A stretch of 64,000 nt of DNA from NCBI RefSeq assembly GCF_003075455.1, contig NZ_QDAE01000003.1, forward strand, positions 218,052 to 282,051. The letters run 5' to 3'. Below, one piece after another: positions 34,311 through 45,032 of the stretch. Position 1 is the first letter of the stretch; every line of letters starts with the position of its first letter. Source of the stretch: Arthrobacter sp. Bz4. Its GTDB lineage: Bacteria; Actinomycetota; Actinomycetes; Actinomycetales; Micrococcaceae. The notes beneath the pieces were generated by a model, which made no database searches, had not been told where the DNA came from, and saw nothing but the letters and a program-made list of their open reading frames with translations. The translations under genes and the position numbers were made by a program.

Positions 34311-35228
34311 TTAGCGAGTGACCGGACTCAACGGCGTGCTTACGTCAAAGACCTCGGCCGGCGGATCGGTCTGCGGGCCTGATAGCAGCGCCTCCAGCAC
34401 CAGCGCCTTGGCCTGGTTCTCGTCCGAGCTACCCCAGAAGATGGTCTGGTCATTGGCGAGGGACAGTTCGACCGAATCCACGGAGTCCGCCGATGCGTGA
34501 TTGAGCTGATTCAGGATACTCTCCGGCAAGGCGTCGAGCACCTCGGCGATCGAGGAAAACACTTCGCTGTTTACCGCATCGGTGCCGCCATCGATGAGGG
34601 GCAGCTGAACGGCATTGCGGTCGGCAACCGAGGCAAGTTGGCGCCCCTCCGCATCGATGAGGATAAAACGCTCGCTGCTCTGCAGGATCGCCACCGGTAT
34701 CCGTTCCTCAATGGTGATCGCCAGGCCCGACGGCGGTACGGCGGCCACCGTGACGCTTTCAATCGGTGCGAACCCTTCGAGGAGCTGCTCGACATCCTCG
34801 TCGGCGATCTGTGGCAGGGGTGTTCCCAGCAACGGGTCGAGGGCGGCCGTGGCCTCCTCGGTGGTCACGAGCGTATTGCCGCTCACCTCGACGGACCGTA
34901 GCGCCAGGGCGGGCGAAAAAATGAGATAGGCAAGCAACCCCGCCATCAGTAGCACCACACCGGTGAGGCCCAGGATGAGATTCCGACGTCGACGCTTCCT
35001 GGGCGGCTCAGGGAAGGCAACCACCGAATTGGCGGTGTCATCATCGTCAGGTTCCTCCGGTAGCCACGGGTCCCCGGGGATCTTGAGCATCGAGACCTTA
35101 CTGCTGGTGACCCGTGGCACCCGGACAGGCGCCGGCGCGCCGGACCCCGTCCCTGACCCCGCAGCCAGCTCGGAACCCGCGCCGGCCTCGGCCCCTGCAC
35201 CGGGGGGTTTCGGCTTGCGACGGCTCAT
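34311..35228 (-). CDS. ftsQ: Cell division protein FtsQ
   Basis: 305 residues. A Pro/Gly-rich cytosolic tail of about 80 residues (with an acidic EEPDDDD stretch) precedes one TM helix (LGLTGVVLLMAGLLAYLIF, around residue 88), then a POTRA domain (ALRSVEVSGNTLVTTEEATA, LDPLLGTPLPQIADEDVEQ) and a beta domain ending in LDVSTPLSPVTR-like sequence. FtsQ links the divisome to the late proteins. Start ATG overlaps the murC stop by 4 nt. Confidence 0.93.
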   Translation of the reverse strand: MSRRKPKPPGAGAEAGAGSELAAGSGTGSGAPAPVRVPRVTSSKVSMLKIPGDPWLPEEPDDDDTANSVVAFPEPPRKRRRRNLILGLTGVVLLMAGLLAYLIFSPALALRSVEVSGNTLVTTEEATAALDPLLGTPLPQIADEDVEQLLEGFAPIESVTVAAVPPSGLAITIEERIPVAILQSSERFILIDAEGRQLASVADRNAVQLPLIDGGTDAVNSEVFSSIAEVLDALPESILNQLNHASADSVDSVELSLANDQTIFWGSSDENQAKALVLEALLSGPQTDPPAEVFDVSTPLSPVTR

Positions 35229-36646
35229 GAGTCGCGGGCGCTGTTGTCGGGCAGGGTGAGCAGGCCGACGAGGTCGGCACCGTACTGGGTGACGTCACCC
35301 GCCCCCACGGTCAGGATGATGTCCCCAGGGGCCGCACGGTCAACGACTGCCCTGACGGCTGCTGCGGGATCCGGGGCGTACCCGCCGGGCACGGTGAGTT
35401 GGTCGGTGATCAGTCGGCTGGTCACGCCGGGCATCGGGTCCTCCCGGGCCGCATATATATCCAGTACGGTGGCCGAGTCCGCCAGGTTGAGCGCCTGGGC
35501 GAACTCCACCGCGAATTCCCGGGTGCGGGAGAACAGGTGCGGCTGGAAGAGGACGTGCACGTGGTGGCCGGCAGCGACGGCGCGTGCCGCCGTCAGGGCC
35601 GCCGTCACTTCGGTGGGGTGATGAGCGTAGTCGTCGAAAACCCTCACTCCCCTGCCAGCCCCCTTCGCCTCGAACCGGCGGGCGGCGCCCGAGAAGGTGG
35701 CGAGGCCGGCTGCCGCTGCGGCGGGGTCGACGCCCAGTTCGAGGGCGACGGAGAATGCTGCTGCCGCGTTCCGCACGTTGTGTTCACCGGGCACGTTCAG
35801 CTGGAGTTCCTGCTCGCTGTCCAGTCCGTCCACTGAGAACGACAGCATGCTTGTGGAGGCACTACCCACGGCCTGGGTCGCACCAATCCGCACGTCAGCC
35901 GTCGGCGAGTATCCGTAGGTCCTGATCCTGCGGGTGTCGCCGACCCGTCCGGCGAGGGCTGCCGCACCGGCGTCGTCGACGCAGGTCACCAACACGCCGT
36001 CGTCGGCGGGCAGCAGGGCGGCGAACTGGTCGAATACCTCGTACACCGCTGCGGCCGTCCCGTAGTGGTCCAGGTGGTCTGCCTCCACATTGGTCACCAC
36101 AGCGATCTGCGGCGAGTAGTTGAGGAATGAGCCATCCGATTCATCGGCTTCTGCAACAAAGACGCCGCCATCACCCCAGGCCGCGTTGACCCCAAGCGCT
36201 GCGACCTCACCGCCGATGGCGAAAGATGGGTCGAACCCGGCGGACTGCAGCATCACCGTGATCATCGCGGTGGTGGTGGTTTTGCCATGGGTACCAGCGA
36301 CCGCCACCACTTCCCTGCCGGACATCGCGGCGGCCAGGGCCTGGGACCGGTGCAGGATCCGCAGGCCCTGTTGTTGGGCGGCCACCAGTTCGGGGTTGGT
36401 CGCCCTGATGGCGGTGGAGATCACGACCGTGTCGACGCCTGCAACATTCTCGGCCCGCTGGCCGACGGCGGTACGCGCCCCGAGGGCAGCGAGGGCCTGC
36501 AGGCCCCGCGAGTCCGCGGCGTCGGATCCGGACACCTGAACGCCCTGGCCCAGCAACACTCGGGCCACTGCCGACATGCCGGCGCCGCCAAGGCCAATGA
36601 AATGGACCCGCCCGAGATCGGCGGGGGTCAGGGTGGTTCCGGTCAT
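35225..36646 (-). CDS. murC: UDP-N-acetylmuramate-L-alanine ligase
   Basis: 473 residues. MurC adds L-Ala to UDP-MurNAc. N-terminal Rossmann domain: [23 protein letters not shown]-loop: [13 protein letters not shown]; central domain: [12 protein letters not shown] and [14 protein letters not shown]-terminal [14 protein letters not shown] with the catalytic His/Asp. The order murC after murG and before ftsQ is the standard dcw one; the start overlaps the murG stop by 4 nt. Confidence 0.97.
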   Translation of the reverse strand: MTGTTLTPADLGRVHFIGLGGAGMSAVARVLLGQGVQVSGSDAADSRGLQALAALGARTAVGQRAENVAGVDTVVISTAIRATNPELVAAQQQGLRILHRSQALAAAMSGREVVAVAGTHGKTTTTAMITVMLQSAGFDPSFAIGGEVAALGVNAAWGDGGVFVAEADESDGSFLNYSPQIAVVTNVEADHLDHYGTAAAVYEVFDQFAALLPADDGVLVTCVDDAGAAALAGRVGDTRRIRTYGYSPTADVRIGATQAVGSASTSMLSFSVDGLDSEQELQLNVPGEHNVRNAAAAFSVALELGVDPAAAAAGLATFSGAARRFEAKGAGRGVRVFDDYAHHPTEVTAALTAARAVAAGHHVHVLFQPHLFSRTREFAVEFAQALNLADSATVLDIYAAREDPMPGVTSRLITDQLTVPGGYAPDPAAAVRAVVDRAAPGDIILTVGAGDVTQYGADLVGLLTLPDNSARDS

Positions 36647-37751
36647 GACTGTGCCCCGCGTCCGGCGGCGACGACGAGTCGGGCCATCTGAGTATCGGCG
36701 TCACGCACTCCGAGCCGGGCGCTGGCTGCGGCCATCGCGTCGAGGGCGGCCTGGTTTTTCAGCAACGGAAACACGTGTCCGGTCAACCAGTCTGCCGTCA
36801 GCGCAGCGTCGTCGACCAGCAGCGCGCCCCCCGCGGTGATCAGGTCCGCCGCGTTCCGGCGCTGCTCTCCGTTGCCGTGCGGCAGCGGGACGAACACTGC
36901 GGGCAGCCCGACGGCGCTCACCTCGCACACGGTGGCGGCCCCCGCACGAGCCAGCAGCAGGTCTGCGGCCGCGTAGACAGTTTCCATATCGTCGACGTAC
37001 TCAATCTGGCGGTAGCCTTCGGCCTGGAGCGGTCGCCCATCGGCGCCCGTCACACCTTTGCCGCCTCCGGTAATGTGCAGCAACTGGATTCCCTCGGCCG
37101 CGAGCAGGGGCACCACGGCGGCGACGGCCCGGTTGATGCTGACAGCCCCTGACGACCCACCGGTCACGATCAGTGCGGGCTGGGTGGTGTTCAGCCCAAG
37201 GGCAGCGCGGGCGGCAGCCCGGGAGGTGGCACGGTGGAGGGTGGAAATACTGCGTCGCATCGGCATGCCGACCACCTGAGCTTTGGGGAGGCCGGTGCCC
37301 TTGAAGGCGACCGCCACAGTGGTGGCAATCCGCGCTCCGAGCCGGTTGGCCAGCCCTGGCTGGGCGTTCGCCTCATGGATCACTACCGGGATTTTCCGGC
37401 GCCACGCAGCCAGGTACAGGGGTGTGGAGACGTAACCGCCGACGCGACGACGACGTCGGCCTCCGCGCGGTCGAGTACGCCCAGCGCCTGCCGGACGGCG
37501 CGGATCAGCCGGGTGGGGAGCTTCACCAGGTCGATCGACGGGCGGCGAGGCATCGGGACCCGGTCAATCGTCTCGAGCTGGTACCCCGCAGCCGGAACCA
37601 GTCGTGTCTCCATTCCCGCGGCAGTCCCCACAACTACCTGCCGGGTGTCAGGATCGTGTTCAGCCAGGGCATGGGCAATGGCCAGCAGTGGACTGATGTG
37701 ACCGGCGGTACCGCCGCCGGCCAGGACCACCGAGAGGGGGTTTGTGCTCAT
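36643..37751 (-). CDS. murG: UDP-N-acetylglucosamine transferase MurG, frameshifted
   Basis: Glycosyltransferase adding GlcNAc to lipid I at the inner membrane face. The N-terminal frame (start 37751) has [30 protein letters not shown] and then breaks near 37444; the C-terminal frame carries [66 protein letters not shown] and [14 protein letters not shown] (the UDP-GlcNAc site). One G missing in a GTCG/GGC repeat run restores [18 protein letters not shown], giving 369 residues. No strong ribosome site precedes ATG 37751. Start is 49 nt after the ftsW stop. Confidence 0.93.
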
Positions 37752-37800
37752 CGGGCTGCTGGTTCGCTTTCTGTGGAACGGGGATCTGTAGTGGTCCCGG

Positions 37801-39102
37801 CTACTGCGCCGGAATCTGGTGCTGGGGGCATTTGCGGGCGAAGGCCAGCAGGACTCCGACCGCCCCAAGGGTGAAGGTCAGCGCCGACCCACCGTAGGAG
37901 ATGAAGGGTAGCGGAACACCGATGACGGGCAGGACGCCGGTGACCATCCCAATGTTCACGAACGCCTGGCCGATCAGCCACACCAGAATGGAGCCGAGCA
38001 GGATTCGCACGAAGGGGTCGGTGTAGCGTCGGGCAACCCTGATGGTTGCGACGGCGAGGATCCCGAACAGGATGACCACCACCAGGGTGCCCACCAACCC
38101 AAACTCTTCACCAATGATCGCGAAGATGAAGTCGTTGTGGGCTTCGGGAATCCAGTTCCACTTTTGCCGGCTCTGCCCAATACCGACTCCCCACCAGCCG
38201 CCGGACGCCAGCGCGAAGAGCCCGTTGTCGGCCTGCAGACACAGGTCCTGACCGTCATCGCAGCTGAGCCGCAGCCAGGCTGTGATCCTGTCGCTGCGGT
38301 TGCCACTCACCAGCACCATGACGATTGCGCCGGCGATACCAGCGATCCCTGCGATGGTGAACATTTTCATTGGCGCCCCGGCGAAGAAGAGCGCCGCCGC
38401 GAGAATCATCATCATGATGATCACGGTGCCCAGGTCACCACCGAGTAGGACCAGCCCGATCGGGAGCCCACCCAGGGGCAGGGCTGGGATCATCGCGTGT
38501 TTCCAGTTGCGGATCAGCCGCCCCTTGCGGGCCAGAACACTGGCCAGCCAAATGGCGAGGGCAAGTTTCGCCGGTTCGGAGGGCTGCATGGTGAAGCCGC
38601 CGATTTGAATCCAGTTCTGGTTGCCGTTGATGTTCACGCCAATGGCAAGTACGAGGACCAGAAGAACTACCGCGATGCCGAGCACCGGCCACGCCATCAT
38701 GCGGTAGGCGCGCGCACCGAACCGTGACAGGAGCAGCATCAGGACCAGCCCACCGGCGGCCCACGTGGCCTGCCTGAGGAACAGGTCGAACTCGCTGCTG
38801 CCCTCGGCGATCGCTTCCACCGAAGATGCTGAAAGCACCATCATCAGACCGATCGCCGTCAGTGCGAGGGCCGACCCGAGGATCATGTAGTAGCTGGCGC
38901 CGCTGGCCTGCTTGTCGCTGCCTTCGAGGTACGTCCAGAACTGTCCGAAGCGGGCGCGGAGACCCTTCTTCGCCGGGGCGTTGCCCTCAGCGGAGGGGGT
39001 GGAAGGTGTGGGGGTGTTGGGTGAGGCGGGTACAGAGGGCGTTCGGGAATGCTGACGCATCACCGGCTTCCGACGGACTGGCCGGGTGGGCGTGGTGACC
39101 AT
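37801..39102 (-). CDS. ftsW: Peptidoglycan glycosyltransferase FtsW (SEDS)
   Basis: 433 residues, 10 TM SEDS glycosyltransferase for septal glycan synthesis, partner of the PBP in this cluster. Motifs: [12 protein letters not shown]; the catalytic-loop region [24 protein letters not shown], read as [14 protein letters not shown]; and [20 protein letters not shown], read as [20 protein letters not shown] Pro-rich, basic N-terminal tail (about 45 residues) precedes TM1. The murD stop and ftsW start overlap by one base (TAATG). Confidence 0.95.
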   Translation of the reverse strand: MVTTPTRPVRRKPVMRQHSRTPSVPASPNTPTPSTPSAEGNAPAKKGLRARFGQFWTYLEGSDKQASGASYYMILGSALALTAIGLMMVLSASSVEAIAEGSSEFDLFLRQATWAAGGLVLMLLLSRFGARAYRMMAWPVLGIAVVLLVLVLAIGVNINGNQNWIQIGGFTMQPSEPAKLALAIWLASVLARKGRLIRNWKHAMIPALPLGGLPIGLVLLGGDLGTVIIMMMILAAALFFAGAPMKMFTIAGIAGIAGAIVMVLVSGNRSDRITAWLRLSCDDGQDLCLQADNGLFALASGGWWGVGIGQSRQKWNWIPEAHNDFIFAIIGEEFGLVGTLVVVILFGILAVATIRVARRYTDPFVRILLGSILVWLIGQAFVNIGMVTGVLPVIGVPLPFISYGGSALTFTLGAVGVLLAFARKCPQHQIPAQ

Positions 39103-40667
39103 TAGAACTCCTTTGCGGTCTTCGCCTGCCCTTCCACGATCACTTGGACGGCCTCGATAAAGGCCTTGCCCCGGTGAGCATAGGAGGAAAACTGATCCAT
39201 GGATGCTGCCGCCGGGGCCATCAACACGGTGTCGCCGTCGCCAGCTAACCGCGCAGATTCCCTTACCGCCGATTCCATCACCCGCTCGCCCAGGGGCGCG
39301 AGGGTGGAATCGTCGGCCAACGTCACATCTTCAGTCTCTCCCGGGGCCACTTCGATCAGTGGAACATCCGGAGCGTGTCGGCGCAATGAACCGATCAGGT
39401 CCGAGCTGTCGGTGCCGATCAGCACCACCGCCTTGAGTCGCTGCGCGTGCGTCTGCACCAGCTGGTCGTAGTTGACGCCTTTGGAGAGCCCCCCGGCGAT
39501 CCAGATCACCGAGTGGAAGGCCGAAAGGGACGCTGCTGCCGCATGCGGATTGGTCGCTTTGGAGTCGTTGATCCACAGGATTCCGTCCCGCGAGGAGACG
39601 AGCTGGATCCGGTGCTCGGTGGGCTGGTAGTTCCGGATCCCGGCGCGGATCGCTGCCGGCTCGACGCCCGCTGCCCGAACCATTGCGGCGGCCGCGAGGG
39701 CGTTCGCCACCAGGTGGCGGGGCACCAGCTCCCCCAGGTCCTTGATCGCAGCCAGCTCAACAGCGGAATCCTTGCGCTGTTCGATGAAGGCGCGGTCCAC
39801 CAGGAGGTCATCGACCACTCCCAGCATGCTGACTGCCGGCGTTGAGGTGGTGAAACCGATGGCTCGGCAGCCCTCGATGACGTCGGCTTCCTCGACCATC
39901 CGTTCGGTGGCGGGCTGTTCGGCGTTGTAGACGCAAGCCACTTTGGTATTGGCGTAAATCTTTGCTTTGTCGGCGGTGTACTGATCGAACCCACCGTGCC
40001 AATCGACGTGGTCCTCCGCAACGTTCAGGCACACACTCGCCAGCGGCGAGATGGACCCGGTCCAGTGCAGCTGGAAACTGGACAGTTCGACGGCGATGAA
40101 ATCGTAGCCTTGCGGGTCACGGATCGCGTCGAGAATGGGGGTACCGATGTTGCCCGCGGCGACGGCGCGGAGGCCTGCGGCCAGCAGCATCGACTCCACC
40201 AGAGAGACGGTGGTGGTTTTGCCGTTGGTGCCGGTGATGGTCAGCCACTCGGCGGTGGGGCGGCCTTCGCGGATCCTGACCCGCCAGGCCAGTTCGACGT
40301 CGCCCCAGACCGGGATTCCTGCGTCTTTTGCGGCCCTGAGGAGCGGCTGCTGCGGGGTCCAGCCCGGTGAGGTGACCACCAGATCGGGCTGGCTGCCATC
40401 GATGAGCGGAATTCTCGTTGCGTGTTCGGCGCCGAGGAGGACGTCCACGGCACCGACGATCGACAGCGTGTCCGCCTTGGCGCGGTTCTCGGCCGAATCG
40501 GATCCGTCGACTACCACCACGCGGGCACCCAGTTCAATGAGCGTATCGGCGACGGAGAACCCGGACAGGCCGATGCCGGTGACTACTACCCGCAGCCCTT
40601 TCCAGTCGGCATCCCAGGTGGTCAGGGAATCGAGGTCACGGGCACCCGCGGGGATGGTTCCGGTCAT
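39102..40667 (-). CDS. murD: UDP-N-acetylmuramoyl-L-alanine-D-glutamate ligase
   Basis: 521 residues. MurD adds D-Glu to UDP-MurNAc-L-Ala. GIGLSGFSVADTLIELGARV is the nucleotide-binding first strand, TITGTNGKTTTVSLVESML the P-loop, then VCLNVAEDHVDWHGG, and IWINDSKATNPHAAAAS with the carbamoyl-Lys region nearby. Start ATG 40667 overlaps the mraY stop by 4 nt (ATGA). Longer upstream frames are read-through into mraY antisense sequence. Position between mraY and ftsW is the classical one. Confidence 0.96.
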   Translation of the reverse strand: MTGTIPAGARDLDSLTTWDADWKGLRVVVTGIGLSGFSVADTLIELGARVVVVDGSDSAENRAKADTLSIVGAVDVLLGAEHATRIPLIDGSQPDLVVTSPGWTPQQPLLRAAKDAGIPVWGDVELAWRVRIREGRPTAEWLTITGTNGKTTTVSLVESMLLAAGLRAVAAGNIGTPILDAIRDPQGYDFIAVELSSFQLHWTGSISPLASVCLNVAEDHVDWHGGFDQYTADKAKIYANTKVACVYNAEQPATERMVEEADVIEGCRAIGFTTSTPAVSMLGVVDDLLVDRAFIEQRKDSAVELAAIKDLGELVPRHLVANALAAAAMVRAAGVEPAAIRAGIRNYQPTEHRIQLVSSRDGILWINDSKATNPHAAAASLSAFHSVIWIAGGLSKGVNYDQLVQTHAQRLKAVVLIGTDSSDLIGSLRRHAPDVPLIEVAPGETEDVTLADDSTLAPLGERVMESAVRESARLAGDGDTVLMAPAAASMDQFSSYAHRGKAFIEAVQVIVEGQAKTAKEF

Positions 40668-41767
40668 ATCAGCACCACCCATTCGGCGTAGAAGATTCCG
40701 AGTGCGGTGGCCACGAATAGCCCGGCAAGAATCCAGAACCGGACGACAACTGTGACTTCCTGCCAACCCTTGAGTTCGAAGTGGTGCTGGAGCGGAGCCA
40801 TTTTGAACACCCGTTTGCCGCCGGAGAGTTTGAAGTAGCCGACCTGGATGATCACCGACAGCGTGATCATGACGAACAGCCCGGCGAGGATGACGAGCAG
40901 CAACTGGGTGCGGGACAGGATCGCGAACCCGGCGATGGCGCCGCCGATGGCGAGCGAGCCGGTGTCACCCATGAAGATCTTTGCAGGCGAGGTGTTCCAC
41001 CAGAGGAACCCGACCAGCGCACCGCACATGGTGCCGGCGATGAGGGCCAGATCGAGAGGGTCCCGGACGGTGTAACAGACGCTCCTGGCGACCTCGTCGA
41101 GTGCGCAACTCTGGTTGGACTGCCAAATGCCCATCAGCATGTAGGCGCCGAACACCAGGACGGATGCCCCGGCCGCAAGGCCGTCGAGACCGTCGGCGAG
41201 GTTCACGCCGTTGCTGGCTGCGGTGATGATGAGGTTGGACCAGATGACGAAGAGGACGGCGCCAACGATGGTGCCGGCGAAGGCCAGGTCGATCGACGTG
41301 TCGCGGATGAATGAAATGGCCGTTGAGGCCGGCGTCCTGCCGTTTTCGTTCGGGAAGCCAAGCGCAAGGACGGCGAAGATGATGCCGACGAGGGTCTGTC
41401 CCGCGATTTTCGCCGGGGCGCTGAGGCCCAGACTCCGCTGTTTGGAGATCTTGATGTAGTCGTCGAAGAATCCGACGATTCCCATGCCGACCATCAGGAG
41501 TAGCAGCAACAGACCCGAGACGGACGGCCCGGTGGAGACTCCGGCCCAGATCATCAGCAGGTGGGTGACGAAGTAGGCAATCAGGACGGAACCGACGATG
41601 ACGGCGCCGCCCATGGTGGGCGTCCCGCGCTTGGTGTGGTGGGCTGTGGGGCCGTCATCGCGAATGAATTGACCGTAGCCACGGTTCACGAGCAGGCGGA
41701 TAAACAGTGGGGTACCCACGAGGGCCAGCACCAGCCCCATGGCTGAGCCGATCAGTAGCGCAATCAC
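40664..41767 (-). CDS. mraY: Phospho-MurNAc-pentapeptide transferase
   Basis: 367 residues with about 10 TM helices. MraY transfers phospho-MurNAc-pentapeptide to undecaprenyl phosphate, forming lipid I. Motifs: TAHHTKRGTPTMGG near the N terminus, GIVGFFDDYIKI, NLADGLDGLAAG (acceptor/Mg site), FMGDTGSLAIGG and the C-terminal MAPLQHHFELKGW with the HHHFE-type motif. The start overlaps the murF stop by 4 nt. Confidence 0.98.
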   Translation of the reverse strand: MIALLIGSAMGLVLALVGTPLFIRLLVNRGYGQFIRDDGPTAHHTKRGTPTMGGAVIVGSVLIAYFVTHLLMIWAGVSTGPSVSGLLLLLLMVGMGIVGFFDDYIKISKQRSLGLSAPAKIAGQTLVGIIFAVLALGFPNENGRTPASTAISFIRDTSIDLAFAGTIVGAVLFVIWSNLIITAASNGVNLADGLDGLAAGASVLVFGAYMLMGIWQSNQSCALDEVARSVCYTVRDPLDLALIAGTMCGALVGFLWWNTSPAKIFMGDTGSLAIGGAIAGFAILSRTQLLLVILAGLFVMITLSVIIQVGYFKLSGGKRVFKMAPLQHHFELKGWQEVTVVVRFWILAGLFVATALGIFYAEWVVLI

Positions 41768-43289
41768 AGCTGCGGCCCCCCTTGGAGGTCAGTTGGGCCG
41801 GGCTCTGATGGTTCAGGCGTGGCAGTGGATGGTGCAACAGTCGAGGACAATGCTATCCGATCACCTAAAAATCGAAGCCCCGCCCCGTTGGAGGATTTGA
41901 ACAGCACCAGGTCTCCAGGTTCCAGAACCGAGGCGAGAATTTCCTCGGCCGCCGCGACGTCATCGGCGAACAGGACCTCATCCCCCCAGGACCCCTCGAG
42001 GACTGCACCGTTATAGAGAGCACGGGCCCCCATCCCGATCACGAGCAGCTTGGTGATGTTGAGCCGAACCACGACCCGGCCGACGGCGTCGTGCTCGGTG
42101 ATCGATTCGTCGCCGAGTTCGAGCATTTCGCCGAGCACGGCCCAGGTGCGGCGACCCCGCCCTAGTTCGGCCAGGGTACGAAGCGCGGCTCGCATTGAGT
42201 CAGGATTGGCGTTGTACGCGTCGTTGATGACCGTCACGCCGTCGGCGCGTTCGGTGCGTTCCATCCGCCAGCGACTCTGTGCTTCCGACCGCGACAGGGC
42301 GTCGGCGATGGCTGCGCCCGGGATGCCGAGCGTCCCGGCAATTGATGCGGCGGCGAGGAGGTTGGTGATTTGGTGCGTCCCGATCAGCCGTGAGGTGACC
42401 TGATGCTCGGTGGACCCGTCGGGACCGGGCAGGCCCAGCGTGAATGATGGGTGCCCACCGGGGGTGGTTGTGACACCGGTGGCCCGAACAACTGGTCCGC
42501 CGCCGGGGAGATGCGAGTTGTCGGAAGTGAAGTAGAGCTTGGACGCGGCGGTCACGGTCTCCATGGCCAAAACCCGGGCGCGTCGGCGTTGATGATTGCC
42601 GTTCCGCTTCCCGGCAGCGAACGAAGCAGCTCCGACTTGGCCTTGGCGATGTTGTCCACTCCACCGAACTCTCCGGCGTGGGCGCTGCCAACTCCCAGGA
42701 CCACACCGACATCGGGCGCGACCATGTCCGCAAGGTAGGTAATCTGCCCGATCTTAGTGGCACCCATTTCGATGATCAGATACCTGGTGTCGTAATCGGC
42801 GCTGAAGACGGTCAGCGGAACGCCCACCTCGCCGTTGTAGGACCCGATCGGGGCAACAGTGGGGGCATGCTCCCTGAGGATGCCTGCCAGCAGGTCCTTG
42901 GTGGTGGTCTTACCGGCCGAGCCGGTGATGCCGATCACCGTCAGCGGCGAATGGGCGCGCAATCTTTCCACCACGGCGGCAGCGAGCCGGCCCATGGCCA
43001 GCACCACATCGTCGACGACGACGGCGGGGTACTCTCCAGCACCAGCGGCGTCCTCATTCGCCACCGGGTGTTCCAGCAGTGCCAGCACAGCCCCATTACG
43101 GAAGGCCTGCGGCACGAACTGGTGACCGTCAGCGTTTGCACCGGGCTTGGCGACGAACAGGCCACCGGCCTGTACCTCGCGGGAATCCACGGTGACGGAG
43201 CTAACGGTCTGGGTCTGCCGTGCTGCGGCAGCGGGGGTCAACTGACCCTTGGTAATTGCCGCGATTTCGGCTGCGCTTAGTTCAATCAT
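41764..43289 (-). CDS. murF: UDP-MurNAc-tripeptide-D-Ala-D-Ala ligase MurF, frameshifted
   Basis: Adds D-Ala-D-Ala to UDP-MurNAc-tripeptide. The N-terminal frame (start 43289) has MIELSAAEIAAITKGQL, DSREVQAGGLFVAKPG, GITGSAGKTTTKDLL (P-loop) and IEMGATKIGQI, breaking near 42577 after INADAP; the C-terminal frame continues AMETVTAASKLYFTSD, GLPGPDGSTEHQ, VINDAYNANPDSMRAALRTL and ends before mraY. Restoring one C in a CCC run gives RVLAMETVTAAS and joins both halves in one 509-residue enzyme. Starts 6 nt after the murE stop. Confidence 0.93.
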
Positions 43290-43295
43290 GACGGT

Positions 43296-45017
43296 CTAGG
43301 ATTCTATCCTGTGGCTGGGGTGGACAGAGAATCCGTAGCGTGTCAACGCCCGGGCCAGTTCCACCCGGTCATCGAGCGGCAGGTTGACTCCCTTGACTTC
43401 CTGCCAGACCTCGTGGCCGCGCCCAGCAATCAGGACCGTATCAGCAGCGGTGGCCATTGCCACTGCGCGGTCGATCGCCTCGGCACGGGGATAAATTTCG
43501 AGTACCTCGCACGGGCGTTCGGCAGCGTCACGGGCCCTCAGCGCCCCCTCCAGGACACCCTGCCTGATCACGGCCTCGTCTTCATCGTGGGGGTCGTCGT
43601 CGGTGACAATCACCACGTCGGCCAGCTGCGCGGCGGTGGCCCCCATGAGTGGACGTTTGGTCTGGTCCCGCTGTCCGGTGGCGCCGAACACCACAATCAG
43701 CTTCGCCTCCGGGGCGGGAGGCCTGACCGATTCCAGGGTGCGGGCCAGAGCATCAGGGTTGTGGGCGAAATCGACTATTGCTGCCGGGTGGTCGCCGATG
43801 AGCTGCATGCGTCCTGGTACTGCTGCCGAGAACGGATCGGCGCTGTCCGCGGCGCGCTGCACGTCGTCTGCGGCCACCCCTGAGGTGAGCACCATTACCG
43901 TCGCCAGTGCGGCGTTCGAGATATTGAAGGTACCCGGCAGGCCCGAGTGCAGCGTGAGTTCTTCCCCCGCTGGTCCGTGCAGCGAGAATCGGTGGCCGAG
44001 CCCGTGTTTGACCACATTACGAACCTGCCAGTCGGCGGTGCCGGGTGGTGTCCCGCCGTAATTCGTGTGGCCGTCGTTCGTCTGGCCGTCGTTCGTCTGG
44101 GCGTCGTCGTCCTGGGTGACGCTCGTGCTGAGGGTGACGACGTCGGCCCCGGCCACCTCGGCCATTTTCAGGCCCCACGGGTCGTCGATAATGATGACCG
44201 CGCGGCTCGTCCGTTCCCGCCCGAAGAGCTCAGCCTTGACCGCAAAGTACTCCTCCATGGTGCCGTGCAGGTCGAGGTGGTCCTGGGTCAGGTTGGTGAA
44301 CCCGGCCACGTCGAAGTGGACGCTGTCCACCCGACGGTACTCAATCGCGTGGGAAGACACCTCCATGGCGGCGGTTTCGATCCCCCGTTCACGCATCAAC
44401 CCGAGGATGCCATGTACCTGCGGCGATTCGGGGGTGGTGAGAGCGCTGGCGATTGGTTGGCCGCCGGCATGGATCTCAATGGTTCCCATCAACCCGGTGG
44501 TCCGACCCAGCCCCGCCAGCAACGCATTGATGAAGTAGGTGGTGGTGGTTTTGCCGTTGGTGCCGGTGACGCCGAACAGGGCGGGCCGGCTCGTTTCGGC
44601 CGGCTGACTGTTGAAGATGGTCGCCGACAGTGGACCCACGAGTTCCCTGAGGCGGGCAGCTCTGAACAGGGGAACGGTGCCGACCAGTTCGGCTGCGGCT
44701 GCGGCGGCTTCCACCCCTGCCTCGTCGGTCAGGACGGCGACGGCGCCAGAGCGCAGAGCGGCGGCGGTGAACGACGCACCGTGTCTGCCTGAACCGGGTA
44801 GGGCTATGTACAGATCCCCGGCCCTGATCATTCTGGAATCAATCGCCACCCCGGTCACACGGACGTGGGCGGCGGCGTCGTCGTGCCCGGGAACCGGTTC
44901 GACAGTCGGCAACCCGGCTGGAAGGTCGCTGAATGCCTGTGCCAGCGGGACCGGAGCCACTACTGCTGGACGCATCCCGGCATCGGGTTGCGCGGCGGAA
45001 TCTTCAATTGTTGGCAC
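43296..45017 (-). CDS. murE: UDP-MurNAc-dipeptide:amino acid ligase MurE, probably L-Lys type
   Basis: 573 residues. MurE adds the third amino acid of the stem peptide. TGTNGKTTTTYFINALL is the P-loop, TNLTQDHLDLHGTMEEYFAV the central motif, and VTDDDPHDEDEAVI near residue 472 occupies the position of DNPR in diaminopimelate-specific enzymes. With Asp and His in place of Asn and Arg, L-Lys incorporation (A3alpha-like wall, as in Arthrobacter) is more likely than meso-DAP; this is inference. A DGQTN-type low-complexity insert, coded by a 15-nt tandem repeat, lies around residue 310. Confidence 0.97.
   Translation of the reverse strand: MPTIEDSAAQPDAGMRPAVVAPVPLAQAFSDLPAGLPTVEPVPGHDDAAAHVRVTGVAIDSRMIRAGDLYIALPGSGRHGASFTAAALRSGAVAVLTDEAGVEAAAAAAELVGTVPLFRAARLRELVGPLSATIFNSQPAETSRPALFGVTGTNGKTTTTYFINALLAGLGRTTGLMGTIEIHAGGQPIASALTTPESPQVHGILGLMRERGIETAAMEVSSHAIEYRRVDSVHFDVAGFTNLTQDHLDLHGTMEEYFAVKAELFGRERTSRAVIIIDDPWGLKMAEVAGADVVTLSTSVTQDDDAQTNDGQTNDGHTNYGGTPPGTADWQVRNVVKHGLGHRFSLHGPAGEELTLHSGLPGTFNISNAALATVMVLTSGVAADDVQRAADSADPFSAAVPGRMQLIGDHPAAIVDFAHNPDALARTLESVRPPAPEAKLIVVFGATGQRDQTKRPLMGATAAQLADVVIVTDDDPHDEDEAVIRQGVLEGALRARDAAERPCEVLEIYPRAEAIDRAVAMATAADTVLIAGRGHEVWQEVKGVNLPLDDRVELARALTRYGFSVHPSHRIES
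44056..44100. repeat. 15-nt in-frame tandem repeat in murE
   Basis: Three copies of CCGTCGTTCGTCTGG (the first diverged) from 44056, coding repeated DGQTN-type residues on the minus strand. Units are whole codons, so copy-number change would not break murE. Confidence 0.8.
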
Positions 45018-45032
45018 GTGTGTTGCTCCGGG

